Source: Paracoccaceae bacterium
GTDB lineage: Bacteria > Pseudomonadota > Alphaproteobacteria > Rhizobiales > Stappiaceae
Reading direction: 5' to 3'
DNA: 49,582 nucleotides
NCBI GenBank assembly: GCA_013373445.1
Contig: JABXHV010000082.1
Coordinates: 1 to 49,582, forward strand
Part shown: piece after piece, positions 19,822 to 29,073 of the stretch
Position numbering within the stretch: position 1 is the first letter of the stretch
Layout: every line of letters begins with the position of its first letter
The notes under the pieces: model-generated
Told to the model about the DNA's origin: nothing
Seen by the model: only the letters and a program-made list of their open reading frames with translations
The model's database searches: none
Program-made: the position numbers and the translations under genes

Positions 19822-21615
19822 TTATTCAGACGCATCCAGGGATTTGGCAATCTCCTGACGCATATTGCGCGGGGTGACAGAATGCAGCTTTTCAGATCCG
19901 GCATAGAAACCATCCTTCAGCTGTAGCTCCAAACGCTCGTCATCTCGGCGGCGTACGTCTTCTTCGATCTGATCAATCCGATCGGTAGGCACCCCGAGAT
20001 CGTACAAAGCGGCTCGACCAAATGCGATACTGGATTCAAAGGTTTCACGTATCTGGAAGTCCACGCCCTTCTGCTGCAGCTCCAGAACATGCATGCGGTC
20101 AGTCGCACGGCAAAACAGCAGCGGGTCGGGGAACTGCTCCTTGATCAGGTCGATCGAGTTGCTCATGATCTTGTCATTCTCGATGCACATGGCAATCAGA
20201 GCGGCCTTACCTGCGCCAGCGGTCGCCAGCACGTCAGCGCGCGTCGCATCTCCATAATAGATGCGGTATCCAAGCTTTCGGGCCTGCGCGATGCGCGACG
20301 GGCTGTTATCGATTGCGCGCACTTCCAGACCTTCCGATGTCAGGAACTGCGCCACCATCATGCCAAATCGGCCAAAGCCCACAACAAGAACAGTTGGGGT
20401 GGCGTCTTCGAAGGTTTCAATCATCGGATTTTCAACACCGTGCGCCTTCAGTGCTTCGGCAATCCGGTCGACCGCAAGGCCAAGCAATGGCGTCATCAAC
20501 ATGGTCAAAATGACGATTGAGTTGAGCTGGTTCGAGATCTGATAAGAGAAGATTCCAGCGCTCACTGCCGCCGTAAACAACACGAAGGCAAATTCTCCGC
20601 CCTGTGGCAGGGTCACGGCAACGCGAACCGCGTCGGAATTGTCTGAGCCGCTAACCCGGGTCAAAGCCCATAGACAGAGCCCTTTGACAAACATGACGAT
20701 CACAACGCCGATGAGAATAATGCCGAGATTGTTCCACAGTAGATAGAAATCGAGCGACATGCCGACGGCGACAAAAAATAGTCCCATCAGCAAAGATCGA
20801 AAGGGCTCAATATCGGCTTCCAAAGTGTGCTTGAAACTTGTCTCCGCCAAAAGAACGCCTGCGAGGAAAGCCCCCAGCGCCATCGACAGCCCCACTGCAT
20901 GCATCAAGCCCGCACTGCCCAGAGCCATGAGCAAGGCAGCCGTCAACATGACCTCACGTGCTCTCGATCCGGCGAGGAACGAAAAGAACGGCGAGGCAAG
21001 ATAGCGCCCGACAATGACAACGGCCCCGATTGCACTGACGACAACCCCGACCTCTCGCAAGACATCATTTCGCGAGAAGGTCTCATGATCTGAGCTCAGA
21101 AGCCCGATCATTGCCAGAAGCGGCACAATCGATATGTCCTGCAGCAGCAAAATGCCGAAAGCCCTGCGTCCATAGGGCGATGATAACTGACCACGCTCCT
21201 GCAGAAGCTGAATGGCGAAGGCGGTTGAGGACAGCGCCAGACCAAAGCCCGCAACAAGTGAGAGCTTTTGGTCAAAGCCGAGATGACGACCAATTGAATA
21301 AAGGATTGATCCGGTGATGAGGACCTGCGCTGAACCGAGACCAAAGATATCGCGTTTCATGCGCCAGAGGCGTTCGGGCTCCAATTCGAGCCCAATTACA
21401 AAGAGAAGAAGAACAATTCCGAGCTCGGCGACAGGCAATACCTCTTCGCCAGATTGCAAAAAGCCCAAACCAAAGGGGCCGATCACCACACCCGCAGCGA
21501 GATAACCGACAACAGACCCGACACCCAACCGCTTTGCCAAAGGAACGGCAATGACCGTTGCCGCCAAAAAGACGATCGCCTCGGTTAAAAAGGGTGGTGC
21601 GCCCTCGGCGGCCAT
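19822..21615 (-). CDS. CPA2-family K+/H+ antiporter, KefB/KefC type
   Basis: A 597-residue monovalent-cation:proton antiporter. The Na_H_exchanger membrane domain spans 8-385 with about 12 helices and includes the conserved QD pair in ILLLQDISIVPLLA (Gln159/Asp160). A cytoplasmic TrkA-N (RCK) domain starts at about 405 with the Rossmann loop VVGFGRFGMM (411-420) and YYGDATRADVL. Such proteins export K+ under electrophile or alkaline stress, gated by nucleotides or glutathione adducts. No KefF or KefG partner gene is adjacent, so glutathione control cannot be inferred. It is divergent from nothing: tldD lies upstream on the same strand after 85 nt. Confidence 0.92.
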   Translation of the reverse strand: MAAEGAPPFLTEAIVFLAATVIAVPLAKRLGVGSVVGYLAAGVVIGPFGLGFLQSGEEVLPVAELGIVLLLFVIGLELEPERLWRMKRDIFGLGSAQVLITGSILYSIGRHLGFDQKLSLVAGFGLALSSTAFAIQLLQERGQLSSPYGRRAFGILLLQDISIVPLLAMIGLLSSDHETFSRNDVLREVGVVVSAIGAVVIVGRYLASPFFSFLAGSRAREVMLTAALLMALGSAGLMHAVGLSMALGAFLAGVLLAETSFKHTLEADIEPFRSLLMGLFFVAVGMSLDFYLLWNNLGIILIGVVIVMFVKGLCLWALTRVSGSDNSDAVRVAVTLPQGGEFAFVLFTAAVSAGIFSYQISNQLNSIVILTMLMTPLLGLAVDRIAEALKAHGVENPMIETFEDATPTVLVVGFGRFGMMVAQFLTSEGLEVRAIDNSPSRIAQARKLGYRIYYGDATRADVLATAGAGKAALIAMCIENDKIMSNSIDLIKEQFPDPLLFCRATDRMHVLELQQKGVDFQIRETFESSIAFGRAALYDLGVPTDRIDQIEEDVRRRDDERLELQLKDGFYAGSEKLHSVTPRNMRQEIAKSLDASE

Positions 21616-21700
21616 TTTATCTCCCGGTTATCTGGTTTCGCGTGCTTCTATAAGTTTTGAGTATCATCCATTTCTGAAGAAACCATTCATCGACGCTTGG

Positions 21701-23125
21701 TCAAACGTCCGTTCCGCCCACAGTTAATGCGTTGATACGCATGGAAGGCTGACCCACCCCGACAGGAACGCCCTGTCCCTGCTTGCCGCATGTCCCAAGA
21801 CCGCGATCGAGCTCCATGTCATTGCCAATCATAGAAATCCGCGTCAGCGCGTCCGGACCATTTCCGATCAACATGGCGCCCTTGAGAGGTTCACCGATCT
21901 TTCCGTCACGCAGACGGTAGGCTTCCGTGCAGGAGAATACAAACTTGCCGCTCGTGATATCGACCTGCCCACCGCCAAACGAAGCTGCGTAAATGCCGTC
22001 CTTGACCGATTCAAAGATCTCTCCCTGCTCCTTGTCACCAGACAGCATCACTGTGTTGGTCATGCGGGGCATCGGAATGTGAGCATACGATTCACGACGT
22101 CCATTACCCGTAGGCTCCATTCCCATAAGGCGAGCATTTTGACGATCCTGCATGTAGCCAACCAGAATGCCGTCCTCAATCAAAGTTGTCCGGCTGGTTG
22201 GTGTGCCCTCGTCATCGACAGTCAACGACCCGCGCCTGTCGGCGATTGTGCCATCATCGATGATGGTAACGCCTGGCGCAGCTACGCGTTCGCCCATTAG
22301 GCCCGCGAAGGCCGATGTTTTCTTGCGATTGAAATCACCTTCAAGCCCATGGCCAACTGCTTCATGCAGCAGGATGCCTGGCCAACCGGAACCAAGCACA
22401 ACATCAAATGTGCCAGCAGGTGCTGGCACCGCTTCCAGATTGACCAAAGCTTGCCGCAAGGCTTCATCAACACCCGCCTGCCAGTTCTCGGGTGTAATGA
22501 AGCGCTCAAATCCTTCGCGTCCGCCGCAGCCAAAACTGCCGCTCTCCTGCCGTTGGTTGTTGCCAGCCACAAGACTGACACTCATGCGGACCATAGGGCG
22601 CACATCGCGTACACGGTGACCGTCAGCGCGGAGAATATCGACAACCTGCCATGACGCAGCCAGTGAGGCGGTTACCTGCTGGACCCTGGGATCCTTGGCC
22701 CGGGCATAGGCATCAATTTCCTGCAAAAGCGCGACCTTTTGCTTAAAGGTCGGTCCAGCTAACGGGCTTTCAGCAGTGTAAAGTGATTGGGTTGCCGGTG
22801 CAGGTGCAGCAGCGTATGTGCCACTGTGACCGGATTTGACCACACCAACGGCGTCAGCGGCGCGGCGCAAGGCAGCTTCACTCAATTCGCCCGAATGCGC
22901 GTATCCCGCAGCATCTCCAACAACTGCCCGCAGACCGAAGCCTTGGGATGTGTCACAGTTTGCCGCCTTCAAACGTCCATTGTCGAACACAAGCCCTTCC
23001 GACTGCCGATATTCAACGAACAGCTCACCGTCATCCGCGCCATCCAGCGCCTCAGCGGTAATCTTGCGCGCTTTCTCGAGGCCCAAGCCCGAGGTTTCCA
23101 GAAGGTCTGTGGGGGCGTCGCTCAT
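21701..23125 (-). CDS. tldD: Metalloprotease TldD
   Basis: Catalytic subunit of the TldD/PmbA (TldE) protease, which trims flexible peptides such as modified-peptide leaders and the CcdA antitoxin in E. coli. From the chosen start it has 474 residues, with the zinc motif HEAVGH at 254-259 in ILLHEAVGHGLEGDF and the C-terminal cysteine ligand region GTCGKQGQGVPVGVG. ATG 23125 was preferred over GTG 23137 (four more codons), since both have only a weak AGAAAG ribosome site and ATG is the commoner start. Its partner pmbA lies about 4.6 kb away on the same strand. Confidence 0.95.
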   Translation of the reverse strand: MSDAPTDLLETSGLGLEKARKITAEALDGADDGELFVEYRQSEGLVFDNGRLKAANCDTSQGFGLRAVVGDAAGYAHSGELSEAALRRAADAVGVVKSGHSGTYAAAPAPATQSLYTAESPLAGPTFKQKVALLQEIDAYARAKDPRVQQVTASLAASWQVVDILRADGHRVRDVRPMVRMSVSLVAGNNQRQESGSFGCGGREGFERFITPENWQAGVDEALRQALVNLEAVPAPAGTFDVVLGSGWPGILLHEAVGHGLEGDFNRKKTSAFAGLMGERVAAPGVTIIDDGTIADRRGSLTVDDEGTPTSRTTLIEDGILVGYMQDRQNARLMGMEPTGNGRRESYAHIPMPRMTNTVMLSGDKEQGEIFESVKDGIYAASFGGGQVDITSGKFVFSCTEAYRLRDGKIGEPLKGAMLIGNGPDALTRISMIGNDMELDRGLGTCGKQGQGVPVGVGQPSMRINALTVGGTDV

Positions 23126-23478
23126 AGTATTCTGCACTTTCTAACCGGCCCGAAGGCGCCGTGTATCTAGCGGCTGTCACGTCAGGATATGTCTAGCTGG
23201 TGAAGCTGTTTCTACAAACAAGATAGGTGTTCGATTGAAAATATCACCCCATTGCACCAGATTTGGGCGATCATTCCTGGCCTATCAACAAGGAAGTCCG
23301 TGCCAGCGGCCAGATAGCGCCACCCAATCATCGCCATAGATGCATCGGCAGGCATGATTGGATTGCTCTGCAAACATGGATTTCCGGCCTTGCCGGAGCA
23401 CACGGAACACCATAGGATCGCGCTCGATCAGGCCCGGATCAAACGGCCTTAAAGTAATCTATTTTGCAAAGGACGAAG
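23126..23478 (+). other. Divergent intergenic region between tldD and the DUF2093 gene
   Basis: 353 nt. A 63-codon minus-strand frame at 23212-23403 has no ribosome site and no recognisable domain, and was not called. The only clear signal is AAAGGA at 23468-23473, the ribosome site of the DUF2093 gene. Confidence 0.55.
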
Positions 23479-23697
23479 ATGACCCGTTTCGAGCAACCGC
23501 GCATCCCAACAGAAGCCAGCGTTCGTTATCTGGACGGCGATTTTCAGGTTGAAAAACCAGGGACCTTCGTTCGCTGCGCCGTTACCGGTCAGGCTATCCC
23601 GCTTGATGAGCTGAAGTATTGGTCCGTCGCGCTGCAGGAAGCCTATTTTGATGCAGGTGCATCCATCAAACGTTATACGGAAACCAACAAGCGTTGA
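23479..23697 (+). CDS. DUF2093 family protein
   Basis: A 72-residue protein of unknown function, restricted as far as known to Alphaproteobacteria. Diagnostic segments are VRYLDGDFQVEKPGTFVRCA and GQAIPLDELKYWSVALQEAY. The single cysteine in FVRCAVTGQ and the absence of a partner cysteine argue against a zinc ribbon. The start is ATG 23479, 5 nt after AAAGGA; the longer TTG frame at 23464 would bury that site. It lies convergent to lpxK, next to which it is commonly found, but nothing in the sequence ties it to lipid A synthesis. Confidence 0.88.
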   Translation: MTRFEQPRIPTEASVRYLDGDFQVEKPGTFVRCAVTGQAIPLDELKYWSVALQEAYFDAGASIKRYTETNKR

Positions 23698-23767
23698 AAT
23701 TCTTGCGTTGCCATAGACGGAAAATCAACTTGAAATCGGTTATACTACTCAGTTAGCTGAATTTCAG

Positions 23768-24793
23768 TTACTTTGAGGACGATCGCGTGCGTATCTTCTC
23801 GTTAATATAGCCGATCAACCGATCCCTTTCTTCTATTTTCATTTCAATATCAAAAACTTGAACGTCTTTTGCAAAGACACGGCATTCAGGAATATCACTG
23901 CGCTCGAGGCGTGCGTGATCCTTTGATGTAGTGACCAATGTGCCTTGCAACCTTTTCGCTTCTGCCTGCAGATAGGACACGTCTTCAGCCGTGAACGCAT
24001 GATGGTCGCCGTAGGCTTCTGCCTGCACCACATCAAGCCCATCATTCTCTAGTGATTCAAAGAATTTGCCAGGTCTCCCGATGCCGGCAAAGGCAACAAG
24101 CGGCTTATCCCTGAGTGCCAGATTGTCTTTTGTAACCACACTTGCATGCAGGATCGGGATACCTTTTTGGGCTGCGGTCTGAACTGTTTCCGCGGCGGCC
24201 TGACCACGATTAACCAGAATCAAGATATTTGTTTTCGAGATCTGGGTTTTCATGTTTGCACGCAATGGGCCTGCTGGTACTGCCCAACCATTGCCCAAAC
24301 CTGTCTGGGCATCGACCAGGACGATATTGAGATCACGGTCCAGAGACGGATTTTGAAAGCCGTCATCCATGATAAGGATATCGATGTCGCCTTGAGCTGC
24401 AGCCAGTTTAGCGCCCGCCCCCCTGTCCTTGGACATGATCGTCGGGGCGTCGCAGGCAAGAAGCAAGGCCTCATCGCCAACCTGATCCACAAAGTGGCTC
24501 TTGGGGTCGACACGCAACGGACCTGTTTCCCGGCCGCCGTAGCCTCTCAGTAAAAAACCGGGACGCCGTCCTTCGGCGCGCATCAGCTCTGCGAGCATCA
24601 GACAGAATGGTGTTTTGCCAACACCTCCGACCACGAAGTTGCCGACACATATAACCGGAAGCTCGGAACGGACTTTTGGCGGTTGCAACATGCGGCGACC
24701 GGATACCGCAGAGTAGATAATCGAGGGAACAGCAAGCACAAGTGCCTGCCAGCCTGTCTTCTGTTTCCACCAAAAGTCAGGTGCCTTACGCAC
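23768..24793 (-). CDS. lpxK: Tetraacyldisaccharide 4'-kinase
   Basis: Phosphorylates the 4'-position of the lipid A disaccharide, giving lipid IVA at the inner membrane. From the chosen start it has 341 residues. The Walker A loop is GNFVVGGVGKTP (51-62), and the N-terminus MRKAPDFWWKQKTGW plus the helix LVLAVPSIIYSAV matches family members. A conserved acidic stretch ILIMDDGFQNPSLDRD follows. GTG 24793 was chosen because AAAGGAGG ends 6 nt before it. The longer frames (ATG 24814, GTG 24817) would place that site inside the gene. It follows waaA with a 20-nt gap on this reading. Confidence 0.95.
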   Translation of the reverse strand: MRKAPDFWWKQKTGWQALVLAVPSIIYSAVSGRRMLQPPKVRSELPVICVGNFVVGGVGKTPFCLMLAELMRAEGRRPGFLLRGYGGRETGPLRVDPKSHFVDQVGDEALLLACDAPTIMSKDRGAGAKLAAAQGDIDILIMDDGFQNPSLDRDLNIVLVDAQTGLGNGWAVPAGPLRANMKTQISKTNILILVNRGQAAAETVQTAAQKGIPILHASVVTKDNLALRDKPLVAFAGIGRPGKFFESLENDGLDVVQAEAYGDHHAFTAEDVSYLQAEAKRLQGTLVTTSKDHARLERSDIPECRVFAKDVQVFDIEMKIEERDRLIGYINEKIRTRSSSK

Positions 24794-24799
24794 GCTGAA

Positions 24800-24807
24800 C
24801 CTCCTTT
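24800..24807 (-). promoter_or_regulatory. Strong Shine-Dalgarno that sets the lpxK start
   Basis: AAAGGAGG on the minus strand, 6 nt before GTG 24793. It is the strongest ribosome site noticed in the window and lies just downstream of the waaA stop, which argues that lpxK is initiated independently here and not by the TGATG overlap at 24812-24816. Confidence 0.75.
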
Positions 24808-24813
24808 GCGACA

Positions 24814-26091
24814 TCACTTTTCCGACGACAAATACGGCGCCAGAAGAGCCAGGCTACGGTCCAGTGCGCCGCGCTCTGTCTCGATAAATTGCTTTGCCCG
24901 TTGAGCATATCGCTCGCAGCGTTCCGGGTCATCCAGTAAACCGCCGATCATCGCATGCAGCTCTTGAGGATCATCCAGTCGCAGTGTGACCTCCTCATCC
25001 CACAAGGTGCGATATATAGTGCGTGCGTTGGCGACTTTTGGCCCTGTAACAATCGCACAGTCAAAGCTGGCCGCTTCAACAGGATTGTGCCCACCGACCA
25101 GCGCAAATGAACCGGCAAGAAATACGACTTTGCTCACATCGTAGTAGATGCTCATCTCGCCAAGCGTATCACCGATGAAGACCTGCGCGGATGCATCGGG
25201 AAGGTGATCCCTACTCCGACATTGGCTTTTAAAGCCTGCTTCTTCTACCAGCCGTTCAACAGTATCAAACCGTGCTGGGTGACGCGGCACAAGTATCAAG
25301 AGGAGATCAGGGTTTGCCTTAAGCAAGGCTGCATGCGCCTGCACGGCAATTTCATCCTCGCCGGGATGGGTCAGGGCAGCCAACCAGATTGGACGCTCTG
25401 CGATTGCCTGGCGCAGGGCCTCAACAGCACTTCGATCAGCTCGGGCTGGCACTGCATCGAATTTCAGATTGCCGGGCTGTTCGACATGCTTGCAGCCCAG
25501 CTTGGCCAGACGTTCTGCATCTGCGGGGCTCTGGGCCAACGCCAGATTGATACTCCCAAATACGTGATGCGCATTTTTGCCAAGCTTTGACCAATTGCGA
25601 AATGACCTGTCTGACATCCGCCCGTTCACAAGACAGATTGGACAGCCCGCCATCTTTAAGGCCTCGAAACAGGCTGGCCAAATTTCGGATTCCACCATGA
25701 TCGAAAGAGCCGGGCGCCAATGGTCCAAGAACCTTTTCCAATACGATGGATGATCAAAACAGGCGTATTGATGAAGAGCGCCATCTGGTAGTCGCTTTTC
25801 TGCGATCTCAGCGGATGTCCGGGTGACCGTTGTCAGAAGAACTGGGAGACCTCTCGCCACAAGGCTCTCAATCAGTGGCAAGATCGAGTTTGTTTCCCCA
25901 ACGCTTGCCGCGTGCACCCAGATGAGCTTGCCTTGTGGCCGCGCAACGCTGGCCTTGCCAAAACGTTCGCCGCGTCTCGTGGGATCGTCCTTGCCACCGC
26001 GCAGTCGCGACAAGTGCAACAGGTGATAAACTGGCGTGCATACGCGCGCCAGAAGCAGATAAAGCGTGACCAAAAGCGGACGCTCAGCCAT
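24814..26091 (-). CDS. waaA: 3-deoxy-D-manno-octulosonic acid (Kdo) transferase
   Basis: Adds Kdo to lipid IVA, joining lipid A to the core sugar chain. It is a GT30 glycosyltransferase with one N-terminal membrane anchor (about 5-27). The catalytic glutamate region is RRGERFGK (Glu42 from the start used), followed by WVHAASVGETNS (58-69) and the C-terminal donor site with GHNPVEAASFDCAIVTGP. ATG 26091 gives an 8-nt overlap with the DUF374 gene and an N-terminus like family members. ATG 26112 would add seven residues and cannot be excluded. Also called kdtA. Confidence 0.94.
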   Translation of the reverse strand: MAERPLLVTLYLLLARVCTPVYHLLHLSRLRGGKDDPTRRGERFGKASVARPQGKLIWVHAASVGETNSILPLIESLVARGLPVLLTTVTRTSAEIAEKRLPDGALHQYACFDHPSYWKRFLDHWRPALSIMVESEIWPACFEALKMAGCPICLVNGRMSDRSFRNWSKLGKNAHHVFGSINLALAQSPADAERLAKLGCKHVEQPGNLKFDAVPARADRSAVEALRQAIAERPIWLAALTHPGEDEIAVQAHAALLKANPDLLLILVPRHPARFDTVERLVEEAGFKSQCRSRDHLPDASAQVFIGDTLGEMSIYYDVSKVVFLAGSFALVGGHNPVEAASFDCAIVTGPKVANARTIYRTLWDEEVTLRLDDPQELHAMIGGLLDDPERCERYAQRAKQFIETERGALDRSLALLAPYLSSEK

Positions 26092-26791
26092 CTGAACGCC
26101 CGACCAATTCATATGCTCTGGTCGTTGTCTGGCTCAGGCGCTCCTGTACCAACAAACGCGCTGCTTCAAGCGCATCATCATCAGCGTCTGCGTCGACATG
26201 AATCAGATCACCAGCGCAAATACCGCCGCGTCCGAATGGCAAATTCACACTGGCTCGATCCCAGGAGTTCAGTTCGATGCTGCGGCTGGTGGCGACGGCC
26301 ACTGGCAGAATCGGGCGACCTGAATGTTTTGCAAGCTGAACGATGCCGATCCCGGAGACCCGCGCCGGTCCCTTAGGAACATCTGCCGTCATCGCAATGC
26401 TAGACCCATCCTTGAGCGCGCGCATAGCTTCAATGAAACCACGCATACCACCACGTTTTGCAATCTGATGCGATTTTTGCGAACCGGACGCTCGGATCAG
26501 ACCAAGGCCAAGCTTTCTGGCGGCGATGGCATTGATCTCACCGTCAGCCGAACGGGAAATCATTACACTGGCCGGCCAATGCGACGGTCGTGCAAAGGGT
26601 GTCATGAAATGCTGACCATGCCACATGGCGATGATGACCGGGAGATTCTCGGGCATCTCTTCATAAATATCCTTCGGCTCTACAGTGAATCGATTGGTCA
26701 GATGCACCAACTTCAAATAGTAGGCCAGCAGGGTACCAATGATATTCAGCGTGACAGGGTGTCGGCCGATCTTCTTGAGCATCAATTTCAA
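26084..26791 (-). CDS. DUF374 lysophospholipid acyltransferase-family protein
   Basis: A 235-residue protein of the DUF374 branch of the LPLAT superfamily. Visible are MWHGQHFMTPF, ISRSADGEINAIAARKLGLG, RASGSQ and TADVPKGPARVSGIGIVQLA. In this branch the acyltransferase histidine region reads WHGQ in place of HxxxxD. An acyltransfer role in lipid A or phospholipid synthesis is suggested by its tight coupling to waaA (8-nt overlap) and lpxK, but the substrate is not known. It may function as a late acyltransferase, which is inference. The 121 nt to the CysQ-like gene contain no coding sequence that I can support. Confidence 0.88.
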   Translation of the reverse strand: MKLMLKKIGRHPVTLNIIGTLLAYYLKLVHLTNRFTVEPKDIYEEMPENLPVIIAMWHGQHFMTPFARPSHWPASVMISRSADGEINAIAARKLGLGLIRASGSQKSHQIAKRGGMRGFIEAMRALKDGSSIAMTADVPKGPARVSGIGIVQLAKHSGRPILPVAVATSRSIELNSWDRASVNLPFGRGGICAGDLIHVDADADDDALEAARLLVQERLSQTTTRAYELVGRSDG

Positions 26792-26912
26792 TCCGCAACT
26801 TCAACCAAGAACAAACAACATCTGGTTCGACCGCAAAGGATCCCGAGATGTCAAATCTCTCAGCCTCGGAGATAAAATGTATCTTGCGACACCGTGAATT
26901 TCGCAACGGGCA

Positions 26913-27743
26913 TCATCTTGGATCGCTCAAAAAGGGCTTCAGAATATCACGCGCCTCTGTCAGCAGAGATTCCGGTGCTCCCACGAGAGCCGGATGCCTT
27001 GTCTGGAGCTTGTTATAGCGTAATGTTTGGCCAGACAAGTCAGTCAATTTGCCGCCGGCTTCTTCGAGCAGCAAGTCGGCAGCCGCAAGATCCCAATCGC
27101 TGGGGCTCTTTGTGGCGCACATGACGTCAAGATTGCCATCAGCAACCCGTGCAATACGATAGGCGAGCGACCCTATGTAAGGCGCTGGCACCAGGCCGTG
27201 CGCGGCAAGCTCCCGCTGTTTTGCAATTCTGTGAGGCGCTACGATCGACGCGCCGGAAACGGATTTTGTCAGTGACACGGTCAAGGGCGTACCGTTCACT
27301 TTTGCACCGCGGCCCGCGATCGCCGAATAAAGCTGATCACGGACTGGATTGTAGACAACACCAACAGTTGGGCGACCTGCTTCAACCACCGCCAACGCGA
27401 CTGTCCAGTCTTCACCACCTGCCAGGAAAACCCTCGTCCCATCTATAGGGTCGACGATAAAGCAGCGCTGCCGTTCCAGGCGATTGTGATCATCCATGGT
27501 TTCTTCGGAGAGCCAGCCATATTGAGGGCGCTCCGCATGCAACGTCTTGGACAGGTAGCCATCCACTTCCATGTCAGCGACAGAGACAGGAGAATTGTTG
27601 TCCTTGTACCAAGTGTCCGGATCCTGGCGAAAATACCCCAGAGCGATGCGACCGGCTGCGATAGCCGCTTCCATCAGGAGCGCCAGATCCGAGGTGAATT
27701 CATCATCCTGGGTATCAAGTTCTGTCCGATCAGCTTCCGGCAA
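26913..27743 (-). CDS. Inositol-monophosphatase-family phosphatase, CysQ-like
   Basis: A 276-residue Mg2+-dependent phosphatase. The metal-binding motifs are WLSEET (78-82), DPIDGTR (98-104) and SDWDLAAAD (216-223), the set shared by IMPase, fructose bisphosphatase and CysQ. It likely removes the 3'-phosphate of PAP or dephosphorylates inositol phosphate; the split cannot be made by eye. The start is TTG 27743, with AAGGG 7 nt upstream inside the pmbA gene, which it overlaps by 14 nt. No ATG occurs until codon 24, too late for the fold. Confidence 0.88.
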   Translation of the reverse strand: MPEADRTELDTQDDEFTSDLALLMEAAIAAGRIALGYFRQDPDTWYKDNNSPVSVADMEVDGYLSKTLHAERPQYGWLSEETMDDHNRLERQRCFIVDPIDGTRVFLAGGEDWTVALAVVEAGRPTVGVVYNPVRDQLYSAIAGRGAKVNGTPLTVSLTKSVSGASIVAPHRIAKQRELAAHGLVPAPYIGSLAYRIARVADGNLDVMCATKSPSDWDLAAADLLLEEAGGKLTDLSGQTLRYNKLQTRHPALVGAPESLLTEARDILKPFLSDPR

Positions 27744-29073
27744 GCGTCATCCCTTCAATTGCAATTGATGGCGATGCTGTTGAGTATCGCGCATCAAGAT
27801 CGCTCGCAGGAACGAGGCGGGCAAACACATCATTCAAATTGCCAGCAATGGTGATCTCGCTGACTGCTTGCACGGGCTCTCCATTTTCGAACCAGAACCC
27901 GGCAGCGCCCCGCGAATAGTCTCCTGTGACGCCATTCACGCCATGGCCGATCAAATCGGTAATGAAGAGGCCTTCACCCAGCTCCTTCATGAGCGCTTCG
28001 GGTGTCTTGTCACCCGGGGACAAGGTCAGATTGGTTGCCCCTGGTGACGTGCCTGCACCACTACGATGGGCTCGCCCATTGGGCTCCAACCGCAATTCGC
28101 GGGCAGTTGCGCCGTCCAGGAACCAATGCTGCAAAACGCCGTCATCGATCATCTTCAAAACCTCTGAACCGGTGCCCTCACCGTCAAACGGACGCGTTGC
28201 AGCGCCTCTTGCCTTGAAGGGGTCATCGACGATCGAAATACCTTTGGAGAAGATCTGCTCGCCCATCTTCTCTTTCAAGAAGCTGGTCTTGCGCGCAATC
28301 GAGGCCCCGTTCACGGCCCCCGCGAAATGCCCCAGAAGGCTTTTGGCGGCACGGCTTTCATAAAGCACGTTGGCTGTGCGTGTTGTCAGTTTGACCGGGT
28401 TCAAGCGGCGAACAGTTCTCTCGCCAGCGCGACGTCCTATTTCTTCTGGGTCGGCCATATCCGACAGGAACATCCGGTAGTCAAAATCATAGTCGCGTTC
28501 CATACCAGTGCCTTCACCGGCAACTGCTGTCATGGACAGGCCGTGACGCGAACTCAGATAAGACCCGACGAAACCGTGGCTTGTCACAAGGGTCACGCCG
28601 CCCAAGCTCCAGGATGCCCCTGCACCGCCGGACTTCGACACTCCTTCAACGGCAAGACCAGCAGCCTCTGCGGCCAATGCGCGGTCGCTCAGAGCACCCG
28701 CTGTGATTTCGCTGTCATCAAGCAGCTCAAGATCCGGAAACTTGGTAAGCAGGAGATCAGCATCCGCCAAGGCCGCATAGGGTTCTGGAGGCGTGACTTG
28801 CGCCATCGCAACAGCCTTTTGAGCAAGTGCGTCCGGATCATCCAGAACATTCGCAGAGACCGACGCTACGCTTCCGCCGACGAAAACCCGCAGAACAAGA
28901 CCATTGCCTTCCGAACGCTCGGTTTCCTCGACTTTGCCCTCGCGGACACTCACCGACAACGACACTCCTGTGGATGCCACTGCATCACTTGCATCGGCAC
29001 CGGCTTTTTTCGCAGCCTCGACGAGGCTTTGAGCGCGTTTTTCAAGTTCGGTCTGATCAATTGCCGCGTGCAT
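27730..29073 (-). CDS. pmbA: TldD/PmbA-family protein PmbA (TldE)
   Basis: Non-catalytic partner of TldD in a heterodimeric or related protease. From the chosen start it has 447 residues and lacks an HExxxH zinc motif. It has the family's N-terminal VREGKVEETERSEGNGL and the C-terminal GHGVNGVTGDYSRGAAGFWF with ENGEPVQAVSEITIAGN. ATG 29073 was chosen because AGGAAAG precedes it; the longer frame to 29211 adds 46 residues of unrelated sequence. It heads the run pmbA, CysQ-like, DUF374, waaA, lpxK on the minus strand. The tldD gene is downstream on the same strand. Confidence 0.94.
   Translation of the reverse strand: MHAAIDQTELEKRAQSLVEAAKKAGADASDAVASTGVSLSVSVREGKVEETERSEGNGLVLRVFVGGSVASVSANVLDDPDALAQKAVAMAQVTPPEPYAALADADLLLTKFPDLELLDDSEITAGALSDRALAAEAAGLAVEGVSKSGGAGASWSLGGVTLVTSHGFVGSYLSSRHGLSMTAVAGEGTGMERDYDFDYRMFLSDMADPEEIGRRAGERTVRRLNPVKLTTRTANVLYESRAAKSLLGHFAGAVNGASIARKTSFLKEKMGEQIFSKGISIVDDPFKARGAATRPFDGEGTGSEVLKMIDDGVLQHWFLDGATARELRLEPNGRAHRSGAGTSPGATNLTLSPGDKTPEALMKELGEGLFITDLIGHGVNGVTGDYSRGAAGFWFENGEPVQAVSEITIAGNLNDVFARLVPASDLDARYSTASPSIAIEGMTLAGS

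Noticed and set aside
23212-23403. 63-codon minus-strand frame between tldD and the DUF2093 gene
   Set aside because: No ribosome site, no homology seen by eye, and AT-rich non-coding surroundings.
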